Positions 32,451 to 41,603 of a stretch of DNA of 64,000 bases are shown here, one piece after another. Both the position numbers and the translations under genes were made by a program. The notes below the pieces were generated by a model that saw only the letters and a program-made list of their open reading frames with translations, searched no databases and was not told the origin of the DNA. Numbering within the stretch: the first letter of the stretch is position 1; every line of letters begins with the position of its first letter. The stretch is from JBKBUF01 sp046290815. Lineage in GTDB: Bacteria; Bacteroidota; Bacteroidia; Cytophagales; Cytophagaceae. The stretch is from the NCBI GenBank assembly GCA_046290815.1, contig JBKBUF010000002.1, positions 124,001-188,000 of the forward strand. Direction: 5' to 3'.

Positions 32451-35400
32451 ATGAACTATTTTAAAAATTGCATTTTTTATTCTTTATTTTTTATTTTCTT
32501 TTCTTTCACAAAAAACAATGCGAATGCTCAGCTATTAATCAATGAAGTTTCCAGTTATAATAAATTTTATCTGCAGGATGAAGATAATGACTATTCTGAC
32601 TGGATTGAACTTTATAACAATTCATCAGCAGCGATAAATTTATCAGGCTACAAAATCGGTGATACCCACCCTTCTGCTTCAATTTGGCAGTTACCAAAAA
32701 CAATACTTCCACCTTATTCTCACATTTTGCTTTATGCTTCCGGTAAAGATAAAAAAGTGATAATTAATCATTGGGAGACTGCCATAAAAGAAAATGATGA
32801 ATGGAAATATCTGACACCTACACAGGAAATATCATCTAACTGGAAGCAACTTACTTTTAATGACGCCTCATGGTTAACCGGTAAGGGTGGATTTGGTTAT
32901 GCAGACAATGATGACTCAACTCTTATTCCGGCAAAAACGCAGTCTTTGTTTTTAAGAAAAAAATTCAACATCAGTGACACCTCAAAAATTGCATTGGCGC
33001 TGTTACATATAGATTATGACGATGGTTTTGTAGCACACCTTAATGGTTTTGAAGTTGCCAGATATAATGTAAAAAATATAAATCCCGGAAGATGGGATGG
33101 CGCAGAATCTGAAAGAGAAGCAAGAGTTTACAGAGGAGGAAAATATGAAAGATATTCTGTTTCAATAGAACAATTGAAAAAGATATTAAGAAACGGGCAG
33201 AACATTCTAACTGTTCAATGTCACAACCATAGCACCAATGGAAAATCGGACGACATGAGCCTTAGAGCAAATCTTTCATTTGGGATAAAGGATGCCAGTG
33301 TTTTATTTAATAATGTTCCAACCTGGTTTAATGAGCCGGAATATTTTTATCACAGCAATTTTAAGTTATCCAATGAAGGACTGGAAAGATTAATTCTATT
33401 AAACCCAGCCAATGTTATTATTGATCAGTTGACCATCCCCGCATTGAATACTGATCATTCTTATGGCAGATTTCCTGATGGTGGTAACACATGGCATATC
33501 TCCCGACAAGCCAGCCCTGCAGCAAATAACCTTGAAGGATTTGTGAGCTATTGTAATGATGTAATCAGTTTTTCACAAGCGGAAGGATTCTATTCATCTT
33601 CAATTACACTAAGCCTTTCGGGATCTGCTGAAATCAGGTTTACTACCGATGGGAGTCTGCCGACCAAATCCTCTTCACTTTATACTACTCCTATTGTAAT
33701 TAATCAGACCGCTACCATTAGAGCAGCATGTTTTAACAATAACAGTCAGCCAAAAGAGATTAGCACAAAAACCTATTTTATAAATGAACAAACCACCCTT
33801 CCTGTCATTTCAATTATAACTGATCCTAAAGATTTTTTCGATCCTCAGACAGGAATATATATGTTAGGCCCAAATGCTGACAGTACCAATAATCCTTACT
33901 TCGGTGCTAATTTCTGGACAAATGAAGAAAAGCCTGTATTCATCCAATATTATTCTTCAGAAAAACATAAAGAATTTGAAATCAATGCGGGCGCCAGAAT
34001 ATATGGAAATTATTCCAGATCTGTTCCAATGCGAAGCCTGGCAATTACACTCAGGTCAAAGTATGGAACTGATAAACTTAACTATAAACTTTTCCCATAT
34101 AAAAACATAGATGAATTTGATTCTTTTGTATTAAGAAATTCAGGCAACGACTTTTCATTCACTCATATCAAAGATGGTTTAAATCAACTTACGGTTTTTG
34201 AAAAGACCTCAATAGATATCCAGGCATATAAACCTTGCCTGGCATTTATAAACGGACAATATTGGGGTATTTATAACATCAGAGAAAAGTTGAACGAAGA
34301 GTATATTGAAGCCAATAGTGGCTATGACAAAACCAACATTGATCAGACCGATTCATGGGGCAAACAAATTGAGGGAAATAACAACGTGTTTGAGTTATGG
34401 TGGAACTCCATCAATAACAATATGACGGTCGAATCACAATTTAAAGCTGTAGCAGACAGCTTCGACCTTGATAACATGATCGATTATTTCGCCGCTCAGA
34501 TATTTATATCAAACTGGGACTGGCCTGCTAATAATGTAAAAGCCTGGAGGCCTAAAACAGGTGACAGAAAATATAGATTTATTCTTTGGGATACAGATAT
34601 TTCTTTAGGAATATGGGATATGCAGACAGCTTCTTTTAATCAGTTAAGAAGAGTAAAAAACGGAACCAATTTAAGCATGGGGCCATTTGGAGAAATGTTT
34701 TTTGCCCTCACTAAGAATATTTCTTTCAGGAATAAATTCATCAACAGGTCTGCCGATCTGATGAATACTATTTATACGACCGAAAACTTTAAAAAGAAAG
34801 CAGAGGAATTGATAGCCAATATTCAAGCAGAAATACCCAGACATGTTACACGTTGGGGATACAGCTTTGGCGGATGGGAATACCATGTAGATCAAATGTA
34901 CAAATTTATTGAAGACAGACCTGCATTTGCGAGACAGCAAATGGTGACCGAATTTAACCTTGTAAAACAGGTTAACATAACACTTAATGTTCAACCTGCA
35001 GGAGCCGGTATTATCAGGATTAATAGTATCATTCCGGACAATTATCCCTGGCAGGGAGTTTATTTTGACGGAGTACCAGTTACAATTACAGCTATCCCTA
35101 ATCCGGGTTATACTTTTTCTCATTGGACCGCTCCTAATTTGTTATCCGGAAATGTTGCCAATAAATCTATAAGCTTAAATGTTACCGGAAATGAACCGTT
35201 TACCGCCCACTTTTCAGGGGCTGCTGCTCCATTTACTCTTGTACTGTCCGAAATCAACTATCACTCTTCTTCTACAATGGATTCAGGTGACTGGTTTGAA
35301 CTATGGAATTATGGTACTGCAGATCTCGATATTTCTGAATACACTTTTAAAGATTACAAAGATTATAACATATATACCATTCCTGCCGGTACTGTAATAC

Positions 35401-35981
35401 CCAAGGGTCAAAGACTGATTATTTGTAACAACATTACTAAATTTAAAAACATTTACCCGGCTGTTAAAAATGTAATCGGTTCCTTTTCTTTCGACCTTTC
35501 CAATTCATCGGATGAAATAAGAATCTACAATCTTAGAAAAGAGTGTTTTATTTCTTTCCGATACAGCGATCAGGCACCTTGGCCAACAGAGGCCGATGGT
35601 AAGGGATATACCTTGGAGCTTACACATCCGTCCAAAAATCCTTCAGATCCGGAAAGCTGGACTGTTAACTGTTTGTATGGCTCTCCGGGAAAACCGTACG
35701 AGAACTGTACTTTATCATCAGGGAAAGAGGAAGAGCCTTCTTCCCTGAAAATATATCCTAATCCTGCTAAAACTGCCTTTACAATAGAATTACTTCATCA
35801 TTATAATATTACAGACGTAACCATTGATATTAAGGACGCAACAGGACGCTCAGTTTATCATAAAGATACAGCTGCTTTATCTACCACAATAACCACTGAA
35901 CATTATATCCCGGGCATTTACCTTATAAAATTAAGGGCAGGAGATAAATATTTTATCAATAAAATTATAATTAGCGAATAG
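32451..35981 (+). CDS. T9SS-exported CotH-kinase / lamin-tail-domain protein
   Basis: A 1176-residue secreted protein. The signal peptide ends NANAQ. A lamin-tail domain (LINEVSSYNKFYLQDEDNDYSDWIELYN) is followed by a beta-rich region with IDYDDGFVAHLNGFEVARYN. A chitobiase C-terminal-like module is at about 380-450 (ITLSLSGSAEIRFTTDGSLPT, ATIRAACF). The CotH domain is at about 555-745 (FVLRNSGNDFSFTHIKDGL, CLAFINGQYWGIYNIREKLNEEYI, RFILWDTDISLGIW). A second lamin-tail domain is at about 930-1040, and a type A sorting domain (LKIYPNPAKTAFTIELL, YIPGIYLIKLRAGD) closes the protein. CotH proteins are protein kinases on spore coats, and bacterial secreted copies occur with cellulosomes and biofilms; the substrate is unknown here. 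The gene is divergent from the structured RNA. Confidence 0.88.
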   Translation: MNYFKNCIFYSLFFIFFSFTKNNANAQLLINEVSSYNKFYLQDEDNDYSDWIELYNNSSAAINLSGYKIGDTHPSASIWQLPKTILPPYSHILLYASGKDKKVIINHWETAIKENDEWKYLTPTQEISSNWKQLTFNDASWLTGKGGFGYADNDDSTLIPAKTQSLFLRKKFNISDTSKIALALLHIDYDDGFVAHLNGFEVARYNVKNINPGRWDGAESEREARVYRGGKYERYSVSIEQLKKILRNGQNILTVQCHNHSTNGKSDDMSLRANLSFGIKDASVLFNNVPTWFNEPEYFYHSNFKLSNEGLERLILLNPANVIIDQLTIPALNTDHSYGRFPDGGNTWHISRQASPAANNLEGFVSYCNDVISFSQAEGFYSSSITLSLSGSAEIRFTTDGSLPTKSSSLYTTPIVINQTATIRAACFNNNSQPKEISTKTYFINEQTTLPVISIITDPKDFFDPQTGIYMLGPNADSTNNPYFGANFWTNEEKPVFIQYYSSEKHKEFEINAGARIYGNYSRSVPMRSLAITLRSKYGTDKLNYKLFPYKNIDEFDSFVLRNSGNDFSFTHIKDGLNQLTVFEKTSIDIQAYKPCLAFINGQYWGIYNIREKLNEEYIEANSGYDKTNIDQTDSWGKQIEGNNNVFELWWNSINNNMTVESQFKAVADSFDLDNMIDYFAAQIFISNWDWPANNVKAWRPKTGDRKYRFILWDTDISLGIWDMQTASFNQLRRVKNGTNLSMGPFGEMFFALTKNISFRNKFINRSADLMNTIYTTENFKKKAEELIANIQAEIPRHVTRWGYSFGGWEYHVDQMYKFIEDRPAFARQQMVTEFNLVKQVNITLNVQPAGAGIIRINSIIPDNYPWQGVYFDGVPVTITAIPNPGYTFSHWTAPNLLSGNVANKSISLNVTGNEPFTAHFSGAAAPFTLVLSEINYHSSSTMDSGDWFELWNYGTADLDISEYTFKDYKDYNIYTIPAGTVIPKGQRLIICNNITKFKNIYPAVKNVIGSFSFDLSNSSDEIRIYNLRKECFISFRYSDQAPWPTEADGKGYTLELTHPSKNPSDPESWTVNCLYGSPGKPYENCTLSSGKEEEPSSLKIYPNPAKTAFTIELLHHYNITDVTIDIKDATGRSVYHKDTAALSTTITTEHYIPGIYLIKLRAGDKYFINKIIISE

Positions 35982-36015
35982 GAAATATTTTATATATTGA
36001 AATTAATAAAAGAAG

Positions 36016-36023
36016 TATATTTG
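36016..36023 (+). promoter_or_regulatory. -7 box TATATTTG of the lemA-htpX operon
   Basis: Exact TAnnTTTG match 24 bases before the lemA ATG. A TTG at 35997-35999 lies 16 bases upstream, slightly closer than usual. Confidence 0.55.
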
Positions 36024-36047
36024 AGTTTCAATCTTAATTTTTAAGCT

Positions 36048-36611
36048 ATGATATTAATTGTTGTTTTAGTAGTCGTTTTTGTCATTGTAATTTTTTGGCT
36101 TATCAGTATTTACAATTCACTTGTAAGTTTAAGAAATCGCAGAGAGCAGGCATTCGCTGATATAGATGTCCAGCTACGCCAAAGAAATGATCTGATACCA
36201 CAGCTTGTGGAATCAGTGAAAGGTTACATGTCTCATGAAAGGAAGACTTTGGAAAATATAGTTGCAGCAAGAAACGAAGTACTTTCTGCAAGATCTATAG
36301 ACGAAAAAATTACTGCTGACACACATATGACGACGGCCCTTCAGGGACTTAGAGTCACCGTGGAAGCTTATCCGGATCTTAAAGCAAACACAAATTTCCT
36401 TCAGCTTCAAAATGAAATATCAGACATTGAAAATAAACTTGCCGCTGCCAGAAGATTTTTCAATTCTGCAACTAAAGAGTACAACACTTCTGTCGAATCC
36501 TTTCCGAATAATATAATCGCAAGAAACTATAGCTTTAAAAGAGAAACTATGTACGACCTGGGAGTTGAAAGAAGGCAGCAAATGGAAGAACCTCCCAAAT
36601 TCAATTTTTAA
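36048..36611 (+). CDS. lemA: LemA family protein
   Basis: A 187-residue membrane-anchored helical protein. One N-terminal membrane helix (ILIVVLVVVFVIVIFWLISIYNSLV) is followed by the family signature RNRREQAFADIDVQLRQRNDLIPQLVESVKGYMSHERKTLENIVAARN, and by the C-terminal YNTSVESFPNNIIARNYSFKRE segment. LemA forms large coiled assemblies at the membrane; its role is envelope stress or remodelling, still not settled. It has its own promoter and is three bases from the next start, forming the lemA-htpX pair found in many bacteria. Length and motif order are typical. Confidence 0.95.
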   Translation: MILIVVLVVVFVIVIFWLISIYNSLVSLRNRREQAFADIDVQLRQRNDLIPQLVESVKGYMSHERKTLENIVAARNEVLSARSIDEKITADTHMTTALQGLRVTVEAYPDLKANTNFLQLQNEISDIENKLAAARRFFNSATKEYNTSVESFPNNIIARNYSFKRETMYDLGVERRQQMEEPPKFNF

Positions 36612-36617
36612 GAAGTG

Positions 36618-37487
36618 ATGAAATTTGTAGGGATTCAGCAACAAATCAATAGCAACAACAGGAACTCTGTAATCCTACTTATTTTATTTCCCTTGCTACT
36701 TATTACGGTTGCTGTATTTATTACTCAATCACCTGAAATGGCTATAATGGTACTGGTTGCCTGTGCCATTTGGTTTATCATAGCTTATAAAATACATTCT
36801 TCACTCATACATGACCAGACAGGTGCAGTACCACTCAAAAGAAAAGATAATTCAAGAGTATACAATCTGCTGGAAAATTTGTGTATAGCCCGGGGAATAA
36901 AAATGCCGCAACTCATGATCATACCGGATGATTCCCTGAATGCATATGCGAGCGGTATTTCTGAAGAAACTTATACGATCGCATTAAGCAGAGGAATTAT
37001 TGAAAAGCTGGAAGATGATGAACTGGAAGGTGTGATTGCTCATGAACTGAGTCATATAATTAACAGGGATGTAAGACTCATGATTATATCTATCATTTTT
37101 GTAGGTATTTTTGCGTTTATTGCAGAATTGATGTTAAGGAGTATGAGATTTTCGGGTAGAAGAAATAAAAATGATGGACCTATAATACTCATTGCAATCC
37201 TGGTGGCAGTGGTAGCTTATTTTATTTCAATATTGCTAAAATTTGCAATTTCGAGAAAACGAGAATTTATGGCAGATGCCCTAGCTTCTGAAATGACCAA
37301 AAAACCATATGCCCTTGCTTCAGCTTTAAGAAAAGTATCCGGTGACCCATTTATAGAAGCGGTAAACAACAGAGATGTTGCTCAATTATTCATGCATAAC
37401 CCGAAAACAAAATCAAGTTTGTTCTCTTTATTTTCCACCCACCCTCCTATTGAAAAAAGGATAGCAGTATTAGAACAATTTGTGTAA
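36618..37487 (+). CDS. htpX: M48 family metalloprotease, HtpX-like
   Basis: A membrane zinc protease that clears misfolded membrane proteins. Two N-terminal membrane segments are present (SVILLILFPLLLITVAVF and MAIMVLVACAIWFIIAY). Zinc motif HELSH (about 142-146) is in LEGVIAHELSHIINRDV. Two more helices follow (IISIIFVGIFAFIAELML and ILIAILVAVVAYFISILL), then KREFMADALASEMT with the third ligand Glu. A GTG at 36615 precedes the ATG at 36618 chosen here; both leave about 290 residues. It directly follows lemA and is very likely co-transcribed, and a terminator lies just after the stop. Confidence 0.93.
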   Translation: MKFVGIQQQINSNNRNSVILLILFPLLLITVAVFITQSPEMAIMVLVACAIWFIIAYKIHSSLIHDQTGAVPLKRKDNSRVYNLLENLCIARGIKMPQLMIIPDDSLNAYASGISEETYTIALSRGIIEKLEDDELEGVIAHELSHIINRDVRLMIISIIFVGIFAFIAELMLRSMRFSGRRNKNDGPIILIAILVAVVAYFISILLKFAISRKREFMADALASEMTKKPYALASALRKVSGDPFIEAVNNRDVAQLFMHNPKTKSSLFSLFSTHPPIEKRIAVLEQFV

Positions 37488-37502
37488 GTGTAAATAAAAA
37501 AA

Positions 37503-37521
37503 GCCGCATCAGCGGCTTTTT
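37503..37521 (+). terminator. terminator of the lemA-htpX operon
   Basis: GCCGC (37503-37507) pairs with GCGGC (37512-37516) around ATCA, flanked by an A-run before and TTTTT after. Confidence 0.85.
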
Positions 37522-37547
37522 AGGATAATGATTATATCTGTTAAGAA

Positions 37548-37739
37548 TTATTTAATTCTTTTTACTCTTACAGCATTCATTCCTTTTTTACCTTTTTCTA
37601 CATCATAGGTAACTTTATCATTCTCACGAACCTGATCAATTAGACCAGAAGAATGCACAAAGATGTCTTCGCCTGTATCAGCAGACTTAATAAATCCAAA
37701 TCCTTTTGAATTGTTAAAAAATTTTACTGTTCCTTCCAT
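37548..37739 (-). CDS. cold-shock domain protein (CspA family)
   Basis: A 63-residue single cold-shock domain binding single-stranded nucleic acids. RNP1 is KGFGFIKS and RNP2 is EDIFVHSS, in the order of CspA; the rest (VTYDVEKGKKGMNAVRVKRIK) closes the barrel. It is likely an RNA chaperone. A promoter candidate (37877-37907) gives a 5' leader of about 130 bases, in keeping with thermosensing leaders of csp genes; that is inference. The gene is convergent with htpX. Confidence 0.93.
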   Translation of the reverse strand: MEGTVKFFNNSKGFGFIKSADTGEDIFVHSSGLIDQVRENDKVTYDVEKGKKGMNAVRVKRIK

Positions 37740-37876
37740 TATTATAAAATATTAAATTGATAAACTAATTAACGGTGGAGTAAGGAAGCTCCGATTATTA
37801 AGATTATTGACAACAAGGATACTGGAAATTATAAAATTTGTGCAGAGCTGTTGAGGCAAAATTTCTTAATACTTTG

Positions 37877-37907
37877 CTAAATTATATATAATAATTTAAA
37901 AAGCAAA
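37877..37907 (-). promoter_or_regulatory. promoter of the cold-shock gene
   Basis: TTTG (complement of 37904-37907) and TAATTTAG (complement of 37877-37884) are separated by 19 bases on the minus strand. They match the TTTG-N19-TAnnTTTG promoter with one -7 mismatch. A long leader of about 130 bases would follow. The remainder of the gap 37740-38010 is AT-rich and holds no gene. Confidence 0.5.
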
Positions 37908-38010
37908 TATTTTTTTCTTTAAGATATTGACCTTTAATCTTTTCACTCTGTCATTTTTGTATAACTTATTCAATTTAAACCAGTTACAGGAATGTTAAAA
38001 TTTGATTAAA

Positions 38011-38053
38011 AAAAGCAGGGATGCCATACCCCTGGAATAACATCCCTGCTTTT
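38011..38053 (-). terminator. terminator of the 93-residue membrane protein gene
   Basis: AAAAGCAGGGATG (38011-38023) pairs with CATCCCTGCTTTT (38041-38053) around a 17-base loop; more A (T on the minus strand) precedes it. It lies 11 bases past the minus-strand stop at 38064. Confidence 0.8.
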
Positions 38054-38063
38054 ACACTTTTAA

Positions 38064-38345
38064 TTATTTGCTTTTATAATCATGTCCTTCAAGCTTTACC
38101 ATCTTATTGTAAATACCAAACAATAAGAATGATGGAGCCCATTGTCCCACAAAAAGAGACATACTATCCTGTTTTAATATTTTCAGTGTCAAAGAGGCAG
38201 CCATCGAACCTAAAGATGCCCAAAGAAATAAATCTGAAGGTAATTTAGATGTTTGCGCTTCAATAAACGCAGCTACTTTACTTTCAGTACGATCCATATT
38301 TTTGATTTTTGATGTTACCTGATCTAACGTTTCTACAGTATCCAT
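38064..38345 (-). CDS. small membrane-associated hypothetical protein
   Basis: A 93-residue protein. A polar N-terminal third (MDTVETLDQVTSKIKNMDRT) precedes two hydrophobic stretches (LFLWASLGSMAASLTLKIL and MSLFVGQWAPSFLLFGIYNKM) joined by a short polar turn. The C-terminus is KLEGHDYKSK. This suggests an inner-membrane hairpin. I do not recognise the family. It ends in its own terminator and is separated from the cold-shock gene by an untranslated region, so it is probably a single-gene transcript. Confidence 0.7.
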   Translation of the reverse strand: MDTVETLDQVTSKIKNMDRTESKVAAFIEAQTSKLPSDLFLWASLGSMAASLTLKILKQDSMSLFVGQWAPSFLLFGIYNKMVKLEGHDYKSK

Positions 38346-38430
38346 AATCCCTTTTTAATTTTATATTGTAACATGGTGTATAAAATCTGCGTTCCGAAAG
38401 ATCAATAAGGTATTATAAATCAATAAGAAA

Positions 38431-38540
38431 TTACCTTGAAGCCTCTACAGGGTTAGGTTGCAGATCCAATGTCACTCTTTTACTTTTCTGGCTGACTGTA
38501 AAATTGCTTCTATAATTTTTACACCACCAATCCCTTTGTC
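38431..38540 (-). pseudogene. relic of a Gfo/Idh/MocA oxidoreductase C-terminus
   Basis: On the minus strand, starting at 38540, the reading DKGIGGVKIIEAILQSARKV matches the final helix of Gfo/Idh/MocA proteins (compare KDMKVIEAIYQAAEQDK in the intact gene at 15.9 kb). The frame then stops at TGA. A one-base shift at the KVKE/KRV junction continues as VTLDLQPNPVEASR and stops at 38431. The rest of such a gene is absent. The adjacent 38540-38640 is GC-richer, with CCCCTCTAATGGGG-type inverted repeats of a kind common between Bacteroidota genes. Confidence 0.55.
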
Positions 38541-38644
38541 CCGGGGACAGTAGTATCTTGACTACTTTACCCCTCTAATGGGGAACAGACTGGGGGCATC
38601 CATAGAAGTAAACGTTCTAATTTCTTTCCTACTGCCTTCTGCCA

Positions 38645-39115
38645 CTAATCATCCCAATTCGATGACGATCCTGAGGAATTACTTTTTTTCAATCCTTGGG
38701 TAGCTACAGGAAGTTTTACATATGTTCCGGGGGATATAACATTTTTTCCGGAGTTAATTCTATACCTGAAATCAAAACCCCAGAAATAATTTGCCCATGC
38801 CGACATCTGTAAACCTAGTTTTACCGGAGCGCTGCTGAATTCAAGAAAAGGTCCGGAAGAAACTCCCATAAGTCCTATCCCTGTCTGGGCTTCTGAATAA
38901 ATCCTGAATTTACCCCTTTCCCATTCAAGTCCTACATCGAAACTATAAGGAAAGCTTTTAATGTTCCAATAAGCTCCTTCAATGGCAAAGCTTACAGTTG
39001 GTCTTTTACTTTCACCAAAATTAAAATGCAACATAGGACCTATAGTGTAAACTGCCTGAGAATACCCCTCAGTAGCTAAACAAATTCCCAATATCAGAAT
39101 TAATATTTTTTTCAT
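38645..39115 (-). CDS. hypothetical secreted beta-rich protein
   Basis: A 156-residue protein with a signal peptide ending TEGYSQ. The mature part alternates hydrophobic and polar residues in strands: VYTIGPMLHFNFG, VSFAIEGAYWNI, YSFDVGLEWERGKFRIYSEAQTGIGLMG, VKLGLQMSAWANYFWGFDFRYRI. This suggests a small beta-barrel or porin-like outer-membrane protein. A Ser/Asn-rich tail ends SSSNWDD. I do not recognise the family. It is divergent from the adaptor gene of the efflux operon; the 150-base gap holds two ACCGGT palindromes and a TATGC/GCATA hairpin. Confidence 0.65.
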   Translation of the reverse strand: MKKILILILGICLATEGYSQAVYTIGPMLHFNFGESKRPTVSFAIEGAYWNIKSFPYSFDVGLEWERGKFRIYSEAQTGIGLMGVSSGPFLEFSSAPVKLGLQMSAWANYFWGFDFRYRINSGKNVISPGTYVKLPVATQGLKKSNSSGSSSNWDD

Positions 39116-39265
39116 ATGTGTAGAATGATCAGGTGCTTTTACGAAATTTTTATTTACCGGTTTGATATACTAGTAATTATTATGCTTAATAGCATATTTA
39201 TAAATGATACCGGTCATTATAAATCTGTATTTAAAAGTAAAATTTTGTATTCTAATTAAAAAGGC

Positions 39266-40339
39266 ATGACTAAATATAATGAATTACTATTTTTTACCCT
39301 TACAATTTTAGTCTTTTCCTGTACAGAAAAAGAAAGAACTAAGCCTATGATCAGGTCAATTACCGAATCCGTCTATGCATCGGGAAACATTAAATCAGAA
39401 GGCCAATATCATGTAATTACAGAAGTTAACGGAACAATAAGTCAAATCCATGTAAAAGAAGGTGACATAGTAAAAAGCGGAGATTTACTTATTAGTCTGC
39501 ATAATCTTACAAGTGATCTTCAGAAAGAAAATGCAGAACTGGTATTAAAAGAAATAGGTGAAAACGAAAGGAAATTGGAAGACCTGAAAAGAGAAATTAA
39601 TCTTGCATTTACACAATCAAAACAGGATTCCATTATGCTGGAGAGGCAAAAAGCTCTATGGGCCCAGAATATAGGCAGTAAAACAGAACTTGAACAAAGG
39701 GAATTAATTTACCATGCCTCTAAAACAAAACTAAAAAACCTAAGAAATCAGTTAAGTTTATCTAAGGCAGAATTAGAGATTAGAAAACAGGAAGCCCGGA
39801 ATAATCTAAGGATAACTAAAGATAAAAATGCCAATTATCAAATCAGAAGTAAAATAGATGGAAAAGTATATAAAATTCTTCCTAAAACAGGTGAATCGGT
39901 CACGGCTATGTCCAAAGTAGCAATTGTTGGAGATGAAGGAAAGTTTTTAGCAGAAATGCAGGTGGATGAATTTGATATAGGCAAAATAAAGGAAGGACAA
40001 AAAGTTTTTGTCAGAATGGATAGCTATCCGGATTCTGTATTTACGGCCAGCATAAAGAAAATTTATCCATATATGGATGAAAAGAACATGACCTTTCGGG
40101 TAGATGCAGAATTTGAAAATATGCCACCAAGGATGTTTCCAAACCAAACCTTAGAAGCAAACATCTTAGTTGCCGCCAAAGATTCGGCCCTGTTAATCCC
40201 AAGGTCTTACCTGGTTGATGATTCTTTTGTAATCACCGAAAAAAGCGAGCGAATTGTGGTAAAAACAGGCGTGAAGAATTTTGAATATGTTGAAATTCTG
40301 GAAGGACTAAATCCCGAGCAATACATTTATAAACCATAA
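39266..40339 (+). CDS. HlyD/MacA-type periplasmic adaptor lipoprotein
   Basis: A membrane-fusion protein of 357 residues. Lipoprotein signal with Cys19 (ILVFSCTEKE). Barrel-sandwich halves are GTISQIHVKEGDIVKSGDLLISL and IRSKIDGKVYKILPKTGESVTA, with a long coiled-coil hairpin between them (about 85-190, Lys/Glu-rich). A beta-barrel part (AEMQVDEFDIGKIKEGQKVFVRMDSYPDSVFTASIKKIYP) follows. It links the FtsX-type permease and ATPase encoded next to an outer-membrane exit protein, which is not in the window. It is the first gene of a three-gene operon, with gaps of 4 and -4 bases. Confidence 0.88.
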   Translation: MTKYNELLFFTLTILVFSCTEKERTKPMIRSITESVYASGNIKSEGQYHVITEVNGTISQIHVKEGDIVKSGDLLISLHNLTSDLQKENAELVLKEIGENERKLEDLKREINLAFTQSKQDSIMLERQKALWAQNIGSKTELEQRELIYHASKTKLKNLRNQLSLSKAELEIRKQEARNNLRITKDKNANYQIRSKIDGKVYKILPKTGESVTAMSKVAIVGDEGKFLAEMQVDEFDIGKIKEGQKVFVRMDSYPDSVFTASIKKIYPYMDEKNMTFRVDAEFENMPPRMFPNQTLEANILVAAKDSALLIPRSYLVDDSFVITEKSERIVVKTGVKNFEYVEILEGLNPEQYIYKP

Positions 40340-40343
40340 TTCA

Positions 40344-41603
40344 GTGCAATTCTCATTAATATTAAAAATATCGATCACTTTGTTGACTGCAAGATTTCGT
40401 CAGTCTATAGTAGCAGCCGTTGGAGTAGCATTTGGTATTATGATGTTTATTATTCTTATGGGATTTATGACAGGATTAAATAAATTACTGGATGGTTTAA
40501 TTTTAAACAGAACGCCTCATATACGTATTTACAATGAAATTAAAGCCTCGGATGTACAACCTGTCCAGTTATCTCCGACCTTTAAAGGATCAGTTCATTT
40601 TATTCATTCAATAAAGCCAAGAAGTGAAAGACAGGAATTAAACAATAGCCTTGCAATTATTCAAACACTTTCCAATGATTCAAGAGTGAACGGTATAGCT
40701 CCAAGAGTGGCCACCCAGGTATTTTACACTGCCGGTATGACTAATATTAATGGAGTTATTTTCGGAATAGATGTCATAGAAGAAAATCGGCTTTTCCAGT
40801 TTAAAGATTATGTAGTCTTAGGAAATTCAAATGACCTGAAGGTCGTAGGAAATAGTATCATACTAGGTATAGGTATAGCAGACAAATTATTAGCCGAACC
40901 GGGTGATAATATACAAATAATATCTGCTACGGGAGAACGATTCATGTTAAAGGTAGTTGGAATCTTTCAATCCGGGATAGCCGAATTGGATAATGTACAA
41001 AGTTATGCTTCTTTGCAGACAACTCAGAAAGTTATGGGTAAGCAATCAGGATTTATTACAGATATTCATGTTAAACTCCATGATATAAATCTGGCTCCTG
41101 AGATGGCCGTCAGATATAACGAATTGTTTAATGTTGATGCCATTGATATTCAAAAAGCAAATGCTCAGTTTGAAACCGGAAGCAATATCAGAAATATCAT
41201 TACCTATGCGGTAAGTATAACACTACTTGTAGTAGCAGGATTTGGTATTTATAATATACTTAATATGATGATTTATGAAAAAATGGATTCCATTGCGATT
41301 ATGAAAGCAACAGGTTTTTCAGGTAATGATGTAAAAAATATATTTCTTACAATCTCTTTGATCATAGGAATATCAGGAGGTGTTGCAGGATTATCTCTTG
41401 GTTTATTAGGCTCAATAGGTATTGACCAGATTCCTTTTGTAACCGAATCGTTGCCTACCATTAAAACTTACCCTATCAATTATAATCCTGCATATTATGC
41501 CATTGGAATATTTTTTTCTATTGCTACCACATATATCGCAGGATTATTTCCAGCCTTAAAAGCCAGCAAAATTGATCCTGTAGAAATTATCAGAGGAAAA
41601 TGA
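40344..41603 (+). CDS. ABC transporter permease, MacB/FtsX type
   Basis: A 419-residue permease with a GTG start four bases after the adaptor stop. One membrane helix near the N-terminus (VAAVGVAFGIMMFIILMGFMTG) is followed by a large periplasmic MacB_PCD-like region (about 50-270, with IAPRVATQVFYTAG and GNSIILGIGIADKLL). Three C-terminal helices follow (AVSITLLVVAGFGIYNILNMMIYEKM, IFLTISLIIGISGGVAGLSLGLLG, and YYAIGIFFSIATTYIAGLFPALKASKIDP). The motif KMDSIAIMKATGF is the coupling segment of FtsX proteins. It probably exports small molecules or lipids with its partners. Substrate unknown. Confidence 0.9.
   Translation: MQFSLILKISITLLTARFRQSIVAAVGVAFGIMMFIILMGFMTGLNKLLDGLILNRTPHIRIYNEIKASDVQPVQLSPTFKGSVHFIHSIKPRSERQELNNSLAIIQTLSNDSRVNGIAPRVATQVFYTAGMTNINGVIFGIDVIEENRLFQFKDYVVLGNSNDLKVVGNSIILGIGIADKLLAEPGDNIQIISATGERFMLKVVGIFQSGIAELDNVQSYASLQTTQKVMGKQSGFITDIHVKLHDINLAPEMAVRYNELFNVDAIDIQKANAQFETGSNIRNIITYAVSITLLVVAGFGIYNILNMMIYEKMDSIAIMKATGFSGNDVKNIFLTISLIIGISGGVAGLSLGLLGSIGIDQIPFVTESLPTIKTYPINYNPAYYAIGIFFSIATTYIAGLFPALKASKIDPVEIIRGK

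Noticed and set aside
32451..35981. Reading the CotH protein as an active spore-coat kinase
   Set aside because: No other spore-coat gene is nearby and I cannot verify the catalytic residues by alignment, so only the fold is claimed.
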